A stretch of DNA of 9,509 nt from Jatrophihabitans sp. (GCA_025966255.1 JAOPVG010000090.1:1-9509), one strand, 5' to 3'; counted from the stretch's first letter, positions 1 through 7,298 are shown. The notes: generated by a model from the sequence alone, not told the origin. Made by a program: numbers and translations.

Positions 1-2
1 AC

Positions 3-1472
3 CCCAGCACCCTGTTGTTTGCCGCCTGCGGGTACTTCGGCTTTGCCATCGTGGCGGGGACGATGGCACGCCGTCGCCACCGGCCGGCACTCTTGGCTGC
101 GACGGCCGCAGTGCTCGTGCTAGTGAAGTTCTCCGAGGGCATCGCTCTGCTAGCTATCGCCGTCGTCGTGGTGCTTTACAGCTATCGGCGAAAGCCGCGC
201 GGCATCGCGCTTGCGACCGCTTCCTACGGGGCGACCTTTCTGGTGCTATGGCTCGGCACCGGTCAGTCGTTGGGCGACATCTGGTTGTGGTTGCGGTCAG
301 CGCTATCGATCTCGTCCGGATACACCGATGCCATGGCCCTCGAGAGTGCAGGTCCCGACGGCTACGTCGCCGGGATTCTCATCACGCTGCTCGTCCTGGT
401 GCCGCTGGTGTGGGTCGGTCGTCGCGACGCCGGGTCCTTCGCGGCACTGCTCGTTGCCATCATCGTCTTGTACCTCGGGTGGAAGGAAGGCTTCGTACGT
501 CATGACGTCGGGCACGAATACACACTCTTCGTCCTAGCGTTACCGCTTGTGGTTGCCGTGTTGCCTGCGTGGCGAACCATCGCCGGACGGTGGGTACCGG
601 TGGCCGCGATCGTGTCGCTCATCGGCATCGGCATGGCGACGGGGTACATCGGAATCGGGACCTTGGTGTCCGGGTTGAACCCTCGTCCGGCGAGCCAACA
701 CCTCGCCGACGAGTACAAGATCCTCACCGACTCGCGGTACCAGACGCGGACTCTTGAGAAGGCCCGCATACAGACTGTGAAGGTATACAACGTTCCCCCG
801 ACGTTGATAGCCGCCGTCGGGAGTCGACCTGTGATCATTGACCCGTGGGACGTGACCGTGGCCTGGGCGTACCACCTCAACTGGCGTCCCGTTCCGATCT
901 TCCAGACCTACGTGGCCTACACCTCCTACCTGGATGAGCGAAACACATCGGCGCTGGTGCGCGCGCCCGCCGGGTCGGCCGTGCTGCGCGGTTCGGGTCC
1001 TGGAGTGGACGGGCGTAACCCGCTCTGGGACTCGCCGCGCTACAACCTCGCAGTCGTGTGCAACGGCGCGGTCGAGCAGGCGCAGGGTTCATGGATGCTA
1101 CTAGGCAAGCTCGGCGCCACCCGCTGCGGTGCCGAACAGACGGCCACAACGGTTCAGGTCAGGACCGGTCAGCGGATCGACGTCCCGGCAGCGCCGGATA
1201 CCAACACGACGGTCGTCATGCATTTCACGCCGTCGGGTCCGGGTCCCTTCGCCCGGGTCCTGTGGACGATCGCCAAGCCCGGGAACCCGTTGAGGATCAA
1301 CGTGGACGGGGGGACCTTCCGGATTCCACGCCAACTCGCGGACGGTCCGTTGATCGTCCGGATGTCACCTGCCGTCGGATGGCCCGAGAACTTCGGTGGC
1401 AGGACCGACTATCGGCAGGTGTCGTTCAGCGAACCGGGAGTTGTCCGCTTCGCCTACGTGCCGGTGCGCTGA
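3..1472 (+). CDS. Polytopic membrane protein with exposed C-terminal domain, 5' end outside the window
   Basis: The frame is open to the left edge, so the gene very probably begins outside the window. The TTG at 15 is only the first start-like codon inside it. Counting from that codon (485 residues), about seven hydrophobic segments lie near residues 1-17, 24-57 (perhaps two helices), 63-83, 116-134, 143-160, 170-187 and 193-218. About 265 mostly polar residues follow and are probably outside the membrane. This soluble part carries the motif PIFQTYVAYTSYLDERN (residues 294-310) and a later DGRNPLWDSPR stretch with C349 and C371. I associate this pattern with uncharacterised actinobacterial membrane proteins whose topology (helical bundle plus external C-terminal domain) resembles GT-C glycosyltransferases. 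No catalytic motif of a GT-C enzyme is visible in the part present, so no function is assigned. The TGA stop lies 61 bases before the transporter start. Confidence 0.8.
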   Translation, partial: PSTLLFAACGYFGFAIVAGTMARRRHRPALLAATAAVLVLVKFSEGIALLAIAVVVVLYSYRRKPRGIALATASYGATFLVLWLGTGQSLGDIWLWLRSALSISSGYTDAMALESAGPDGYVAGILITLLVLVPLVWVGRRDAGSFAALLVAIIVLYLGWKEGFVRHDVGHEYTLFVLALPLVVAVLPAWRTIAGRWVPVAAIVSLIGIGMATGYIGIGTLVSGLNPRPASQHLADEYKILTDSRYQTRTLEKARIQTVKVYNVPPTLIAAVGSRPVIIDPWDVTVAWAYHLNWRPVPIFQTYVAYTSYLDERNTSALVRAPAGSAVLRGSGPGVDGRNPLWDSPRYNLAVVCNGAVEQAQGSWMLLGKLGATRCGAEQTATTVQVRTGQRIDVPAAPDTNTTVVMHFTPSGPGPFARVLWTIAKPGNPLRINVDGGTFRIPRQLADGPLIVRMSPAVGWPENFGGRTDYRQVSFSEPGVVRFAYVPVR

Positions 1473-1520
1473 ACCGGTCCACCACCCCTGGGCGCGGGCG
1501 CTCGAGCCGGGCGCGAGAGC

Positions 1521-1533
1521 TAGGTTGGGATTC
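1521..1533 (+). promoter_or_regulatory. Putative -10 element for a leaderless transcript of the transporter gene
   Basis: TAGGTT (1521-1526) matches the actinobacterial -10 pattern TAnnnT and is followed by only seven bases (1527-1533) before the ATG at 1534. That places the expected transcription start at or next to the A of the ATG. No Shine-Dalgarno sequence is present in front of the ATG, which fits a leaderless mRNA, common in actinomycetes. No convincing -35 box is seen about 17 bases upstream. Confidence 0.4.
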
Positions 1534-3156
1534 ATGAGTTCGCCAGCCCAGACCTCAGCCGCGGAACCGGCGGCGGAGTCGGCGCTCAGCCATCGTCAGA
1601 TCCTGGTGATCATGTCCGGGCTGATGATGGGGATGTTCCTCGCCTCGCTGGATCAGACGATCGTCTCGACCGCGCTGCCGACCATCGTCGGGGACTTCCA
1701 TCGCAGCGACCTCCTGTCGTGGGTGATCACGTCCTATCTGCTTGCGAGCACCGCATCCACGCCGTTGTGGGGCAAGGCGGGCGACCTGTACGGACGGAAG
1801 CGTGTCTTCCAGCTCGCCATCGTGGTCTTCCTGGTCGGCTCGGCGCTGTGCGGTGCCGCGCAGAACATGTACGAGCTGATCGCCTTCCGCGGGCTGCAGG
1901 GCATCGGCGGTGGTGGCCTGATCTCGCTGGTCTTCGCGATCATCGGCGATGTCATCCCGCCTCGCGAGCGAGGTCGGTACCAGGGCTATTTCGGCGCGGT
2001 GTTCGGCGTGTCGAGCGTCGTCGGTCCTCTCGCCGGAGGCTTCGCGGTCGACAGCCTCAGCTGGCGCTACATCTTCTACATCAACCTTCCGCTGGGCATT
2101 GCTGCGCTCGTGGTCACGAACCGGGTGTTGAAGCTGCCGGTGCGCAAGCGTGAGGTGAGGATCGACTGGTGGGGGGCGCTGCTGCTGGTGGCCGGCGTGT
2201 CCTGCATCTTGCTCGCTACCCAGTCCGGCGGCACCGACTACCCGTGGGGATCGATCCAGATCGTCGGGCTCTTCGTCGCGGGCGGACTCCTTCTCGTCGG
2301 GTTCGTGATCCGCGAACGGCTGGCGCCGGAGCCGATTCTGCCGCTCGAGCTGTTCCGCATACAGATCTTCACGGTCGCCAACATCGTGTCGTTCATCAGC
2401 GGCATCGCCATGTTCGGTGCGCTGGCCTTCCTTCCCCAGTACCTGCAGCTCGTGCACGGCGTGTCGGCAACGATGTCCGGGTTGTTGCTGCTGCCTCTGC
2501 TCGTCGGCTTGCTGGCGATGAGCATCACCTCCGGTCGCTACATCTCGCGCACCGGCAGGTACCGATGGTTCCCGTTGGCGGGCACGATCCTGGTGACAGT
2601 GGGATTGATCCTGCTCACCCGCCTCGGCGCGCACACGTCGCTGGTCGTCATCAGTTTCGACATCCTGATCTTCGGCGCCGGACTCGGCCTGTTCATGCAG
2701 GTGTTGACGCTCGTCGTGCAGAACGCAGTACCGATGCGACAGATGGGGGTGGCCACCTCGTCGGTGACGTTCTTCCGGTCGATGGGCGGCGCGATCGGGG
2801 CCTCGGCGCTCGGCGCGGTGCTGACCGCTCGGATTGCCTACGAATTCCCACGCTTCCTCCCTGCCACTGCCATCTCGTCCGGCAAGGACAAGGTCACGCA
2901 GCTGATCCAGAGCCCCCAGGCGCTGAACGAGCTCAAGCACACCAACCCCGCTCTGCACGAGGGCATCATCCAGGCCTACGCGCATGCCATCGACCAGCTC
3001 TTCCTGGTCGCCGTGCCGATCTCGGTCCTGAGCGTCATCGCATCGCTGTTCATCAAGCAGGTACGGCTGCGCGGCAGCAACGGCCCGGCGACCGGCGGGG
3101 CCACGCCGGCCGGCGCGGCCGAGGGCGTCCCGCTCCAACCAGGAGGGGTGCACTAG
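1534..3156 (+). CDS. MFS drug efflux transporter, DHA2 family (EmrB/QacA-like, 14 helices)
   Basis: The 540-residue product is an integral membrane proton-coupled exporter of the 14-helix DHA2 branch of the major facilitator superfamily, whose members usually export drugs, dyes or metabolites. After a short cytoplasmic N-terminus come the family motifs: D1 in helix 1 (LDQTIVSTALPTIVGDF, residues 39-55), motif A (GKAGDLYGRKR, 80-90), motif B (FRGLQGIGGGG, 118-128) and the antiporter motif C (GAVFGVSSVVGPLAGG, 154-169). A polar external loop of about 55 residues (near 432-490) before the last helix and a Gly/Ala/Pro-rich tail are usual for actinobacterial DHA2 proteins. The frame stays open upstream to 1396 inside the previous gene. 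The ATG at 1534 was chosen because it gives a normal N-terminus and has a -10-like TAGGTT seven bases before it. The TAG stop directly abuts the ATG of the next gene. Substrate unknown. Confidence 0.93.
   Translation: MSSPAQTSAAEPAAESALSHRQILVIMSGLMMGMFLASLDQTIVSTALPTIVGDFHRSDLLSWVITSYLLASTASTPLWGKAGDLYGRKRVFQLAIVVFLVGSALCGAAQNMYELIAFRGLQGIGGGGLISLVFAIIGDVIPPRERGRYQGYFGAVFGVSSVVGPLAGGFAVDSLSWRYIFYINLPLGIAALVVTNRVLKLPVRKREVRIDWWGALLLVAGVSCILLATQSGGTDYPWGSIQIVGLFVAGGLLLVGFVIRERLAPEPILPLELFRIQIFTVANIVSFISGIAMFGALAFLPQYLQLVHGVSATMSGLLLLPLLVGLLAMSITSGRYISRTGRYRWFPLAGTILVTVGLILLTRLGAHTSLVVISFDILIFGAGLGLFMQVLTLVVQNAVPMRQMGVATSSVTFFRSMGGAIGASALGAVLTARIAYEFPRFLPATAISSGKDKVTQLIQSPQALNELKHTNPALHEGIIQAYAHAIDQLFLVAVPISVLSVIASLFIKQVRLRGSNGPATGGATPAGAAEGVPLQPGGVH
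3141..3146 (+). promoter_or_regulatory. Ribosome binding site of the cytidylate-kinase-like gene
   Basis: A perfect AGGAGG lies ten bases before the ATG at 3157 and inside the last codons of the transporter gene. It fixes the start of the downstream gene and suggests both are read from one mRNA, probably with translational coupling. Confidence 0.75.
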
Positions 3157-3807
3157 ATGCCTGGCGTCACCATCTCAGCCAGCTACGGCACCGGCGGCAG
3201 TGTCATCGCCCAACTCGTGGCCCAGGCACTGGAGCTGCCGTTGCTCGATCGCGCGATCAGCACCGACGTCGCGGCGAAGCTGCAGGTGTCGGTGACCGAG
3301 GCCGAGGATGGCACTTTCGCCCGCTCTCGGATCGATCGGTTCTTCGGCATCCTCGCTCCCCTGGCCGGCGGGGTGCTCGGCGCCGGCACCGACGCGGCAC
3401 CCCCCGAGGCAGTGCCGGCACCGGATGAAGCCACACTGTTCCGCGATCAGGCCGAGGCCATCATGCGTCAGTCGCTCGAGGACGGCGCCGTCATCCTCGG
3501 ACGCGCGGGAGCCGCCGCGTTCCGCAATGACCGCGACGTCCTGCGGGTGCGCCTGTTCGGCCCACTTGCTGCCCGCATCGCGCATGCTGCGCGCACCCAG
3601 AACGTCGACACCGACACCGCCGCGAAGCGGCTGCCCCAGGTCGACAATGCCCGCGCGCAGTACGTCCGTCGTCTGTACAACGTCGACATCAACGATCCGG
3701 AGTTGTTCGACCTGCAGCTCAACAGCACGCTGTTCGCCGCCGACGTCTGTGCCGGCATCATCGCGCGGGCCTACCGGGCCCTCGCTTGGCCGGACGCACC
3801 GGCGTAG
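3157..3807 (+). CDS. Cytidylate kinase-like family protein
   Basis: The 216-residue cytoplasmic protein resembles the cytidylate-kinase-like P-loop family (Pfam Cytidylate_kin2), not classical Cmk. The N-terminus VTISASYGTGGSVIAQ (residues 4-19) matches that family's opening (ITISRxYGSGGxxIA). It is a glycine-rich loop that lacks the usual Walker A lysine. Further family-like features are DR (31-32), VILGRAG (112-118), RVRLFGP (130-136), which looks like the base/phosphate-binding arginine strand, and RRLYNVDINDPELFDLQLNST (from 171), which matches the family's C-terminal block. Residues 66-90 are an Ala/Gly/Pro-rich insert. The ATG immediately follows the transporter stop and has a perfect AGGAGG. 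Members are often annotated as kinases, but substrates are largely unproven. The pairing with an efflux pump suggests a supporting or regulatory role, which is inference. Confidence 0.85.
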   Translation: MPGVTISASYGTGGSVIAQLVAQALELPLLDRAISTDVAAKLQVSVTEAEDGTFARSRIDRFFGILAPLAGGVLGAGTDAAPPEAVPAPDEATLFRDQAEAIMRQSLEDGAVILGRAGAAAFRNDRDVLRVRLFGPLAARIAHAARTQNVDTDTAAKRLPQVDNARAQYVRRLYNVDINDPELFDLQLNSTLFAADVCAGIIARAYRALAWPDAPA

Positions 3808-3862
3808 TCCCACGCCGCCGCGGGAGACTCGCGGACCGCGCACCGGACAAATCTGCGGGCAT

Positions 3863-3877
3863 ACTGCATACAATGCA
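3863..3877 (+). promoter_or_regulatory. Putative GntR operator overlapping the SDR1 -10 box (site 1)
   Basis: TGCAT-ACA-ATGCA (3865-3877) is a perfect inverted repeat with 5-base arms. It contains TACAAT (3869-3874), one mismatch from the TATAAT -10 consensus. GGACA (3845-3849) lies at a roughly suitable -35 distance, although the spacer of about 19 bases is long. The element ACTGCATACAATGC (3863-3876) resembles sites 2 and 3 elsewhere in the window. Binding here would block RNA polymerase. The link to the GntR gene at 6590 is inference. Confidence 0.5.
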
Positions 3878-3903
3878 CACATGATGGTCGGGAAACGTCG
3901 TCG

Positions 3904-4737
3904 ATGGTCAGCGGTGACATGGGAGTCAGAGGAATGACGAGAATCGACGGCAAGACGGCGGTGGTCACAGGCTCAGCCAACGGCATCGGTCGGGCCATGG
4001 CGCGAGCCTTCGCCGCGGCCGGTGGGAACGTCGTGGTCTCGGATGTGCTGGTCGAGGACGGTGAGCGGACCGTCCGCGAGATCGCCGAGTCGGGCGGAAC
4101 CGCAGTGTTCATCGCCGCGGATGTCTCGGACGTCGCACAGGCTGAGCACCTCATCGCGAACACCGTCGAGCGATTCGGCGGCATCGACATCCTCGCCAAC
4201 AACGCAGGGATCGGCGGCGGCCAGCTGCGACTGCACGAGGTGTCGGCCGAGGACTTCGACCGCGTCATCGATGTCAACCTGCGCGGCACGTTCCTGTGCA
4301 GCAAATTCGCCATCCCGCATTTCCTGGCCCGAGGCGACGGGCGGATCGTCAACACTGCCTCGACTTACGGGCTCATCGGCGCTCCGAAGGCTCCGGCGTA
4401 CTGCGCGTCCAAGGGCGCGATCATCAACCTGACCCGGCAGCTGGCCGTCGACTACGGCCCAGACGGGATCCGGGTCAACGCAATCTGCCCGGGGTACATA
4501 GACACCGGTCTCGGACGTCGCGGCCCACGGCTCACCACGGAGGAGTTCGCCGCTGCGACGGCCATCCGCGAGAAGGCCGCGGGCATGCAGCCCCTGGGTC
4601 GCCAAGGTCTGCCAGCCGAGATCGCCGACGTCGCGGTCTTCCTCGCCTCGGATGCGGCGTCGTTCATGACCGGGTCGATCGTCACGGTCGACGGCGGGTG
4701 TGTCACGACCTTCAACTACGGCGAGGCCAGCAACTGA
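3904..4737 (+). CDS. SDR family oxidoreductase (SDR1), classical type
   Basis: A classical short-chain dehydrogenase/reductase of 277 residues from the first ATG, or 267 from the ATG at 3934. In the 267-residue numbering, the cofactor motif TGSANGIG is at 12-19. D37 at the end of the second strand indicates NAD(H) rather than NADP(H). The NNAG motif follows, then a Ser in the TAST segment, the catalytic YCASK pair of Tyr and Lys, and PGYIDTG after the sixth strand. The C-terminal block ending in TGSIVTVDGG is typical. Three in-frame ATGs (3904, 3919, 3934) compete. The last gives the family-typical N-terminus, but its AGAGGA abuts the codon with no spacer. The first has a weak GGGA ten bases upstream. 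The gene is alone on its strand, has a predicted operator-promoter just upstream, and converges with the DUF885 gene. The alcohol or ketone substrate is unknown. Confidence 0.93.
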   Translation: MVSGDMGVRGMTRIDGKTAVVTGSANGIGRAMARAFAAAGGNVVVSDVLVEDGERTVREIAESGGTAVFIAADVSDVAQAEHLIANTVERFGGIDILANNAGIGGGQLRLHEVSAEDFDRVIDVNLRGTFLCSKFAIPHFLARGDGRIVNTASTYGLIGAPKAPAYCASKGAIINLTRQLAVDYGPDGIRVNAICPGYIDTGLGRRGPRLTTEEFAAATAIREKAAGMQPLGRQGLPAEIADVAVFLASDAASFMTGSIVTVDGGCVTTFNYGEASN

Positions 4738-4740
4738 GTC

Positions 4741-4759
4741 GGCGCGCGAGCACCGCGCC
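4741..4759. terminator. Possible bidirectional terminator hairpin between convergent genes
   Basis: GGCGCG (4741-4746) pairs with CGCGCC (4754-4759), leaving a 7-base loop. It sits in the 34-base gap between the SDR1 stop and the DUF885 stop, where both transcripts should end. There is no T-run on either side, so a classical intrinsic terminator is not shown; U-less hairpins are reported in actinomycetes. Confidence 0.35.
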
Positions 4760-4771
4760 AGGTCTCGCCGG

Positions 4772-6463
4772 CTACGCCGTCCGGGTCCACGCGTCGACCA
4801 GGAAGCCGAGCACCGGCAGGGGCACGGCGCCCTGGCTGAGCACGATGCCATGGAAGTCTCGCGCGCTGAACCGGGAGCCCAGTTCGGCGCGCGCGCGGTC
4901 GCGCAGCCGGACGATCTCGCGCCGGCCGATCATGTACGACAACGCTTGCCCCGGCCACGCGATGTAGCGGTCGATCTCGTTGTTCACATTCGCGCGCGTC
5001 GTCGCGGTGTTGTCCCACATGAACTGTGCGGCGCGCCCGCGCGACCATCCGAGAGCGTGCATGCCGGTGTCGACCACCAGGCGACAGGCGCGGAGCGCGT
5101 CGAACGACAGCATGCCGAGCCGAGCCCGGTCGGAGGAGTACAACCCCATGTCGTCAGCGAGCCGTTCGCTGTACAGGCCCCAACCCTCGACGTACGCACA
5201 CAGCTGAGCGTCGATGTAACGCCGGTGCGGCGGCAGCCAGGCGAGGGTCTGCGCTGAGGCGATCTGCAGGTGGTGCCCCGGCACCGACTCGTGGAAGGCC
5301 AGCGCCTCGTACTCGTAGGCGAACCGGTTCGACGGATCGGTGGTCAGCACGCAGTGGGCGCCGGGCCGCGTTCCGTCGGCCGACGGCGGACGGTAGTACG
5401 CCAGCGCGGCATTGTCGGCCTCGACCGGATCGATCTCCTCGACGACGCAGTCGGTGATGTCGAACGGCGGGAACCATTGTCCACGCACGGCCTCCGCCCG
5501 GGCCAACGCATCCGAGACGGATTGCACGATCTCGGCCGAGGTCTGGAACCGCAGGCCCGGATCGTGGCGAAGGGTCTCCAGGATCCGCGGAACGTCCCTC
5601 GTGTCGAGGGCTCGGCCGCCGACCTCCGCCCACTCCTCGCGCAGGCCGGCGAGGGTGTCCAGCCCGATCTCGTGGATCTGCTCGGGCGAGAGGTCGGTCG
5701 TGGTGTGCCGGCGCACGGCGGCGCGATAGCCCTCGTCGCCACCGGGCACCCAGCCGATGCCGACGTGGTCGTCGTCGCGGGCCACCGGCAGCAACGAGTC
5801 GGTGAGCACGCCGGCCAACTGGCGCAGCGCCGGACGGACGTGATCGGCCACGATCCCCGCCGCGGTGTCGCGAGCCGAGGTCGACCCCTCGGGCAAGGAG
5901 GGGGACAGCAGCACGTCGTCGGCGAGGTCGCGGGCGAGATGCCCCTCGAGCTGGGTCAGTGCCTGCCGCACACCGACCCGGGTCGGCGTCCGCCCGTCGG
6001 CGGCCGCCTGCTCGTACCGGGCCGCGATCGCATCGACGTACGCCGGCAGACCTCGCAGCCGGGTCAACCAACCCGTGACCGCCTGCTCATCCGGCAGCGG
6101 GGCGGTCGGGATCGCCTGAAAGATGAGCGACTGCGGCGACACATAGCCGGCCGCCGAGGCGTTCGTCTCCCACAGCGAGTGTTGGAAGTCGGAGAGAGTC
6201 CCTTCGACGAGCCACTGCAACACGTCGCGCTCGACCCGCCCGTCGGAGTCGAGGGTCGCCTCCGGCAGGTCGAGCAGCTCGTCGTGGATGGCCCCCACCT
6301 GCGCTACCACGCGAGCCGATCCGGCCCGACTCGGATCGCCGAGCTGGTCGTCGAACCCGGTGACGCCGAGCAGAGTGGCGTTGAGCGGATCAGCGTTGTG
6401 CTGCGCGATGAAGTACCGCGCGCCGAGGTCCGCAAGCGTCTTCGCGGCGTCGTCTGAAGTCAT
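4772..6463 (-). CDS. DUF885 family protein, predicted zinc peptidase-like hydrolase
   Basis: The 563-residue protein is typical in length for the DUF885 family, predicted metal-dependent hydrolases with gluzincin-like features. The signature HESVPGHH is at residues 391-398, with H391, E392 and H397/H398 as probable metal and catalytic residues. It is followed by VEGWGLYSERL (425-435), where E426 is the likely third metal ligand. Family blocks DTGMHALGWSR (465-475) and YIAWPGQALSYMIG (500-513) are also present. No signal peptide or membrane helix is seen at the N-terminus, so it is probably cytoplasmic. The start is the ATG complementary to 6461-6463, preceded by a GAGG five bases away. It is transcribed away from the GntR gene and shares a 126-base intergenic region containing operator-like site 3. 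It may cleave a peptide or amide bond in the same pathway. Few family members are characterised, so the substrate is open. Confidence 0.9.
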   Translation of the reverse strand: MTSDDAAKTLADLGARYFIAQHNADPLNATLLGVTGFDDQLGDPSRAGSARVVAQVGAIHDELLDLPEATLDSDGRVERDVLQWLVEGTLSDFQHSLWETNASAAGYVSPQSLIFQAIPTAPLPDEQAVTGWLTRLRGLPAYVDAIAARYEQAAADGRTPTRVGVRQALTQLEGHLARDLADDVLLSPSLPEGSTSARDTAAGIVADHVRPALRQLAGVLTDSLLPVARDDDHVGIGWVPGGDEGYRAAVRRHTTTDLSPEQIHEIGLDTLAGLREEWAEVGGRALDTRDVPRILETLRHDPGLRFQTSAEIVQSVSDALARAEAVRGQWFPPFDITDCVVEEIDPVEADNAALAYYRPPSADGTRPGAHCVLTTDPSNRFAYEYEALAFHESVPGHHLQIASAQTLAWLPPHRRYIDAQLCAYVEGWGLYSERLADDMGLYSSDRARLGMLSFDALRACRLVVDTGMHALGWSRGRAAQFMWDNTATTRANVNNEIDRYIAWPGQALSYMIGRREIVRLRDRARAELGSRFSARDFHGIVLSQGAVPLPVLGFLVDAWTRTA

Positions 6464-6535
6464 GTCGGCCTCATGTCATCGAGAAACGGAAGTTGTGCCC
6501 GCTGACCTGCCCACGGGAATGGAGATGGCTGGTAG

Positions 6536-6549
6536 ACAGTACGCAATAG
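6536..6549 (+). promoter_or_regulatory. Putative GntR operator in the divergent DUF885/GntR promoter region (site 3)
   Basis: ACAGTACGCAATAG matches site 2 at 11 of 14 positions and site 1 at 8 of 14. It lies 40 bases upstream of the GntR start, where an autoregulatory operator is expected, and could also act on the divergent DUF885 gene. TAGACA occurs twice around it with a 14-base period (6533 and 6547). A second palindromic core, CGTACG (6563-6568), lies nearby. No clear -35/-10 pair could be assigned. Confidence 0.4.
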
Positions 6550-6589
6550 ACATGTCGGTCAACGTACGAAGGTCGGGTGGGAGTCACCG

Positions 6590-7285
6590 ATGAACTCAGT
6601 TGCCGATGCCGAGCCCATTCCACCTCCGCTCAACCACGCCTCGTTGGCCGCGTCAGCCGCGGACTGGATAACGAACCGGATCATCGAGGGGCACATCGAG
6701 CCGGGCGAGAAGCTGACGGAGGTCGGCCTGGCCCAGCGGATGGGCGTGAGCCGCTCGCCGGTGCGCGAGGCCCTGAGGGCCCTCGCTCGAGAGGGCTTGA
6801 TCAAGATCGAGCCCCGGCGCGGTGCCTTCGTGGCGGAGCTCAACGGTTCCGAAGCCGCCGACCTCTACGTGTGCCGGTTGCTTCTCGAGCCGCAGTGTGC
6901 CCGGAGCTCCGTGGAAGCAATGGATGACCAGCGGGCGGCAATACTGACCGGCATCTTCGACGAGATGCGGGCCGCTGTCTCCGCGGACGACCCGTCGTCC
7001 TACGTCGCCGCGCTCAAGCAGTACAACTGGACGCTCCTGGACGGATGCCCGAACCGGTTGCTGTTCGGCTTCGCCGAGTCGTCCTGGCGCGCGTCGTTGC
7101 GCTACTGGGATCTCACCGTGCGGAGCTCGCAGAACTATCTGCGCAAGTCGCTGCGGCGCAATCGCGGGATGCAGGACGCCGTGGTGGCGCGCGACGGCGA
7201 GGCGGCCGCTCAGGTCGCGACGGCTGTCCTCGAACTGGGCCGGGACGAGCTGCTCAAGGTACTCGGGCGGCTGGCCGCGCGGTAA
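6590..7285 (+). CDS. GntR family transcriptional regulator, FCD (FadR/VanR-like) subfamily
   Basis: The 231-residue regulator has an N-terminal winged helix-turn-helix (about residues 18-85). LTEVGLAQRMGVSRSPVREA (42-61) contains the recognition helix, and EPRRGAFVAEL is the wing. The all-helical C-terminal ligand domain (about 88-230) fits the FCD type by size and pattern. Residues that usually bind a metal in FCD domains appear replaced: the D..FH motif reads LKQYN (142-146), and the later conserved histidine positions read N191 and about G217. Ligand binding may therefore be metal-independent. The ATG at 6590 is preceded by GGGTGGGAG at good spacing. FCD regulators usually repress neighbouring catabolic genes and release DNA on binding an organic acid or pathway intermediate. 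Site 3 upstream suggests autoregulation. The M14 hydrolase follows closely on the same strand. Confidence 0.92.
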   Translation: MNSVADAEPIPPPLNHASLAASAADWITNRIIEGHIEPGEKLTEVGLAQRMGVSRSPVREALRALAREGLIKIEPRRGAFVAELNGSEAADLYVCRLLLEPQCARSSVEAMDDQRAAILTGIFDEMRAAVSADDPSSYVAALKQYNWTLLDGCPNRLLFGFAESSWRASLRYWDLTVRSSQNYLRKSLRRNRGMQDAVVARDGEAAAQVATAVLELGRDELLKVLGRLAAR

Positions 7286-7298
7286 AGACATCGTTCGC

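Noticed and set aside
1396..1533. N-terminal extension of the transporter frame upstream of the ATG at 1534
   Set aside because: The extra 46 residues overlap the preceding gene, are Arg/Ala/Pro-rich and do not resemble the DHA2 N-terminus.
1555..3153. Long open frame of 532 codons on the minus strand opposite the transporter gene
   Set aside because: It mirrors the transporter's codon pattern. The product is rich in Arg, Gln, Asp, Glu and His with no recognisable domain, as expected of an antisense shadow in GC-rich DNA.
2169..3428. Plus-strand frame spanning the transporter and kinase-like genes in another phase
   Set aside because: Its Arg/Ala/Gly/His-rich translation shows no domain, and it overlaps two well-supported genes.
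3157..3807. Classical cytidylate kinase Cmk
   Set aside because: The glycine loop lacks the Walker A GKS/GKT lysine, and the conserved blocks match the Cytidylate_kin2 family instead.
3818..3834. CCGCG/CGCGG hairpin after the cytidylate-kinase-like gene as a terminator
   Set aside because: The stem has only five pairs, the loop is seven bases and no T-run follows. Such stems are frequent by chance in GC-rich DNA.
5270..6457. Open frame of 395 codons on the plus strand opposite the DUF885 gene
   Set aside because: The opposite strand carries an unmistakable DUF885 protein with its catalytic motif. This frame has Arg/Gly/Gln-rich low-complexity content and no family motif.
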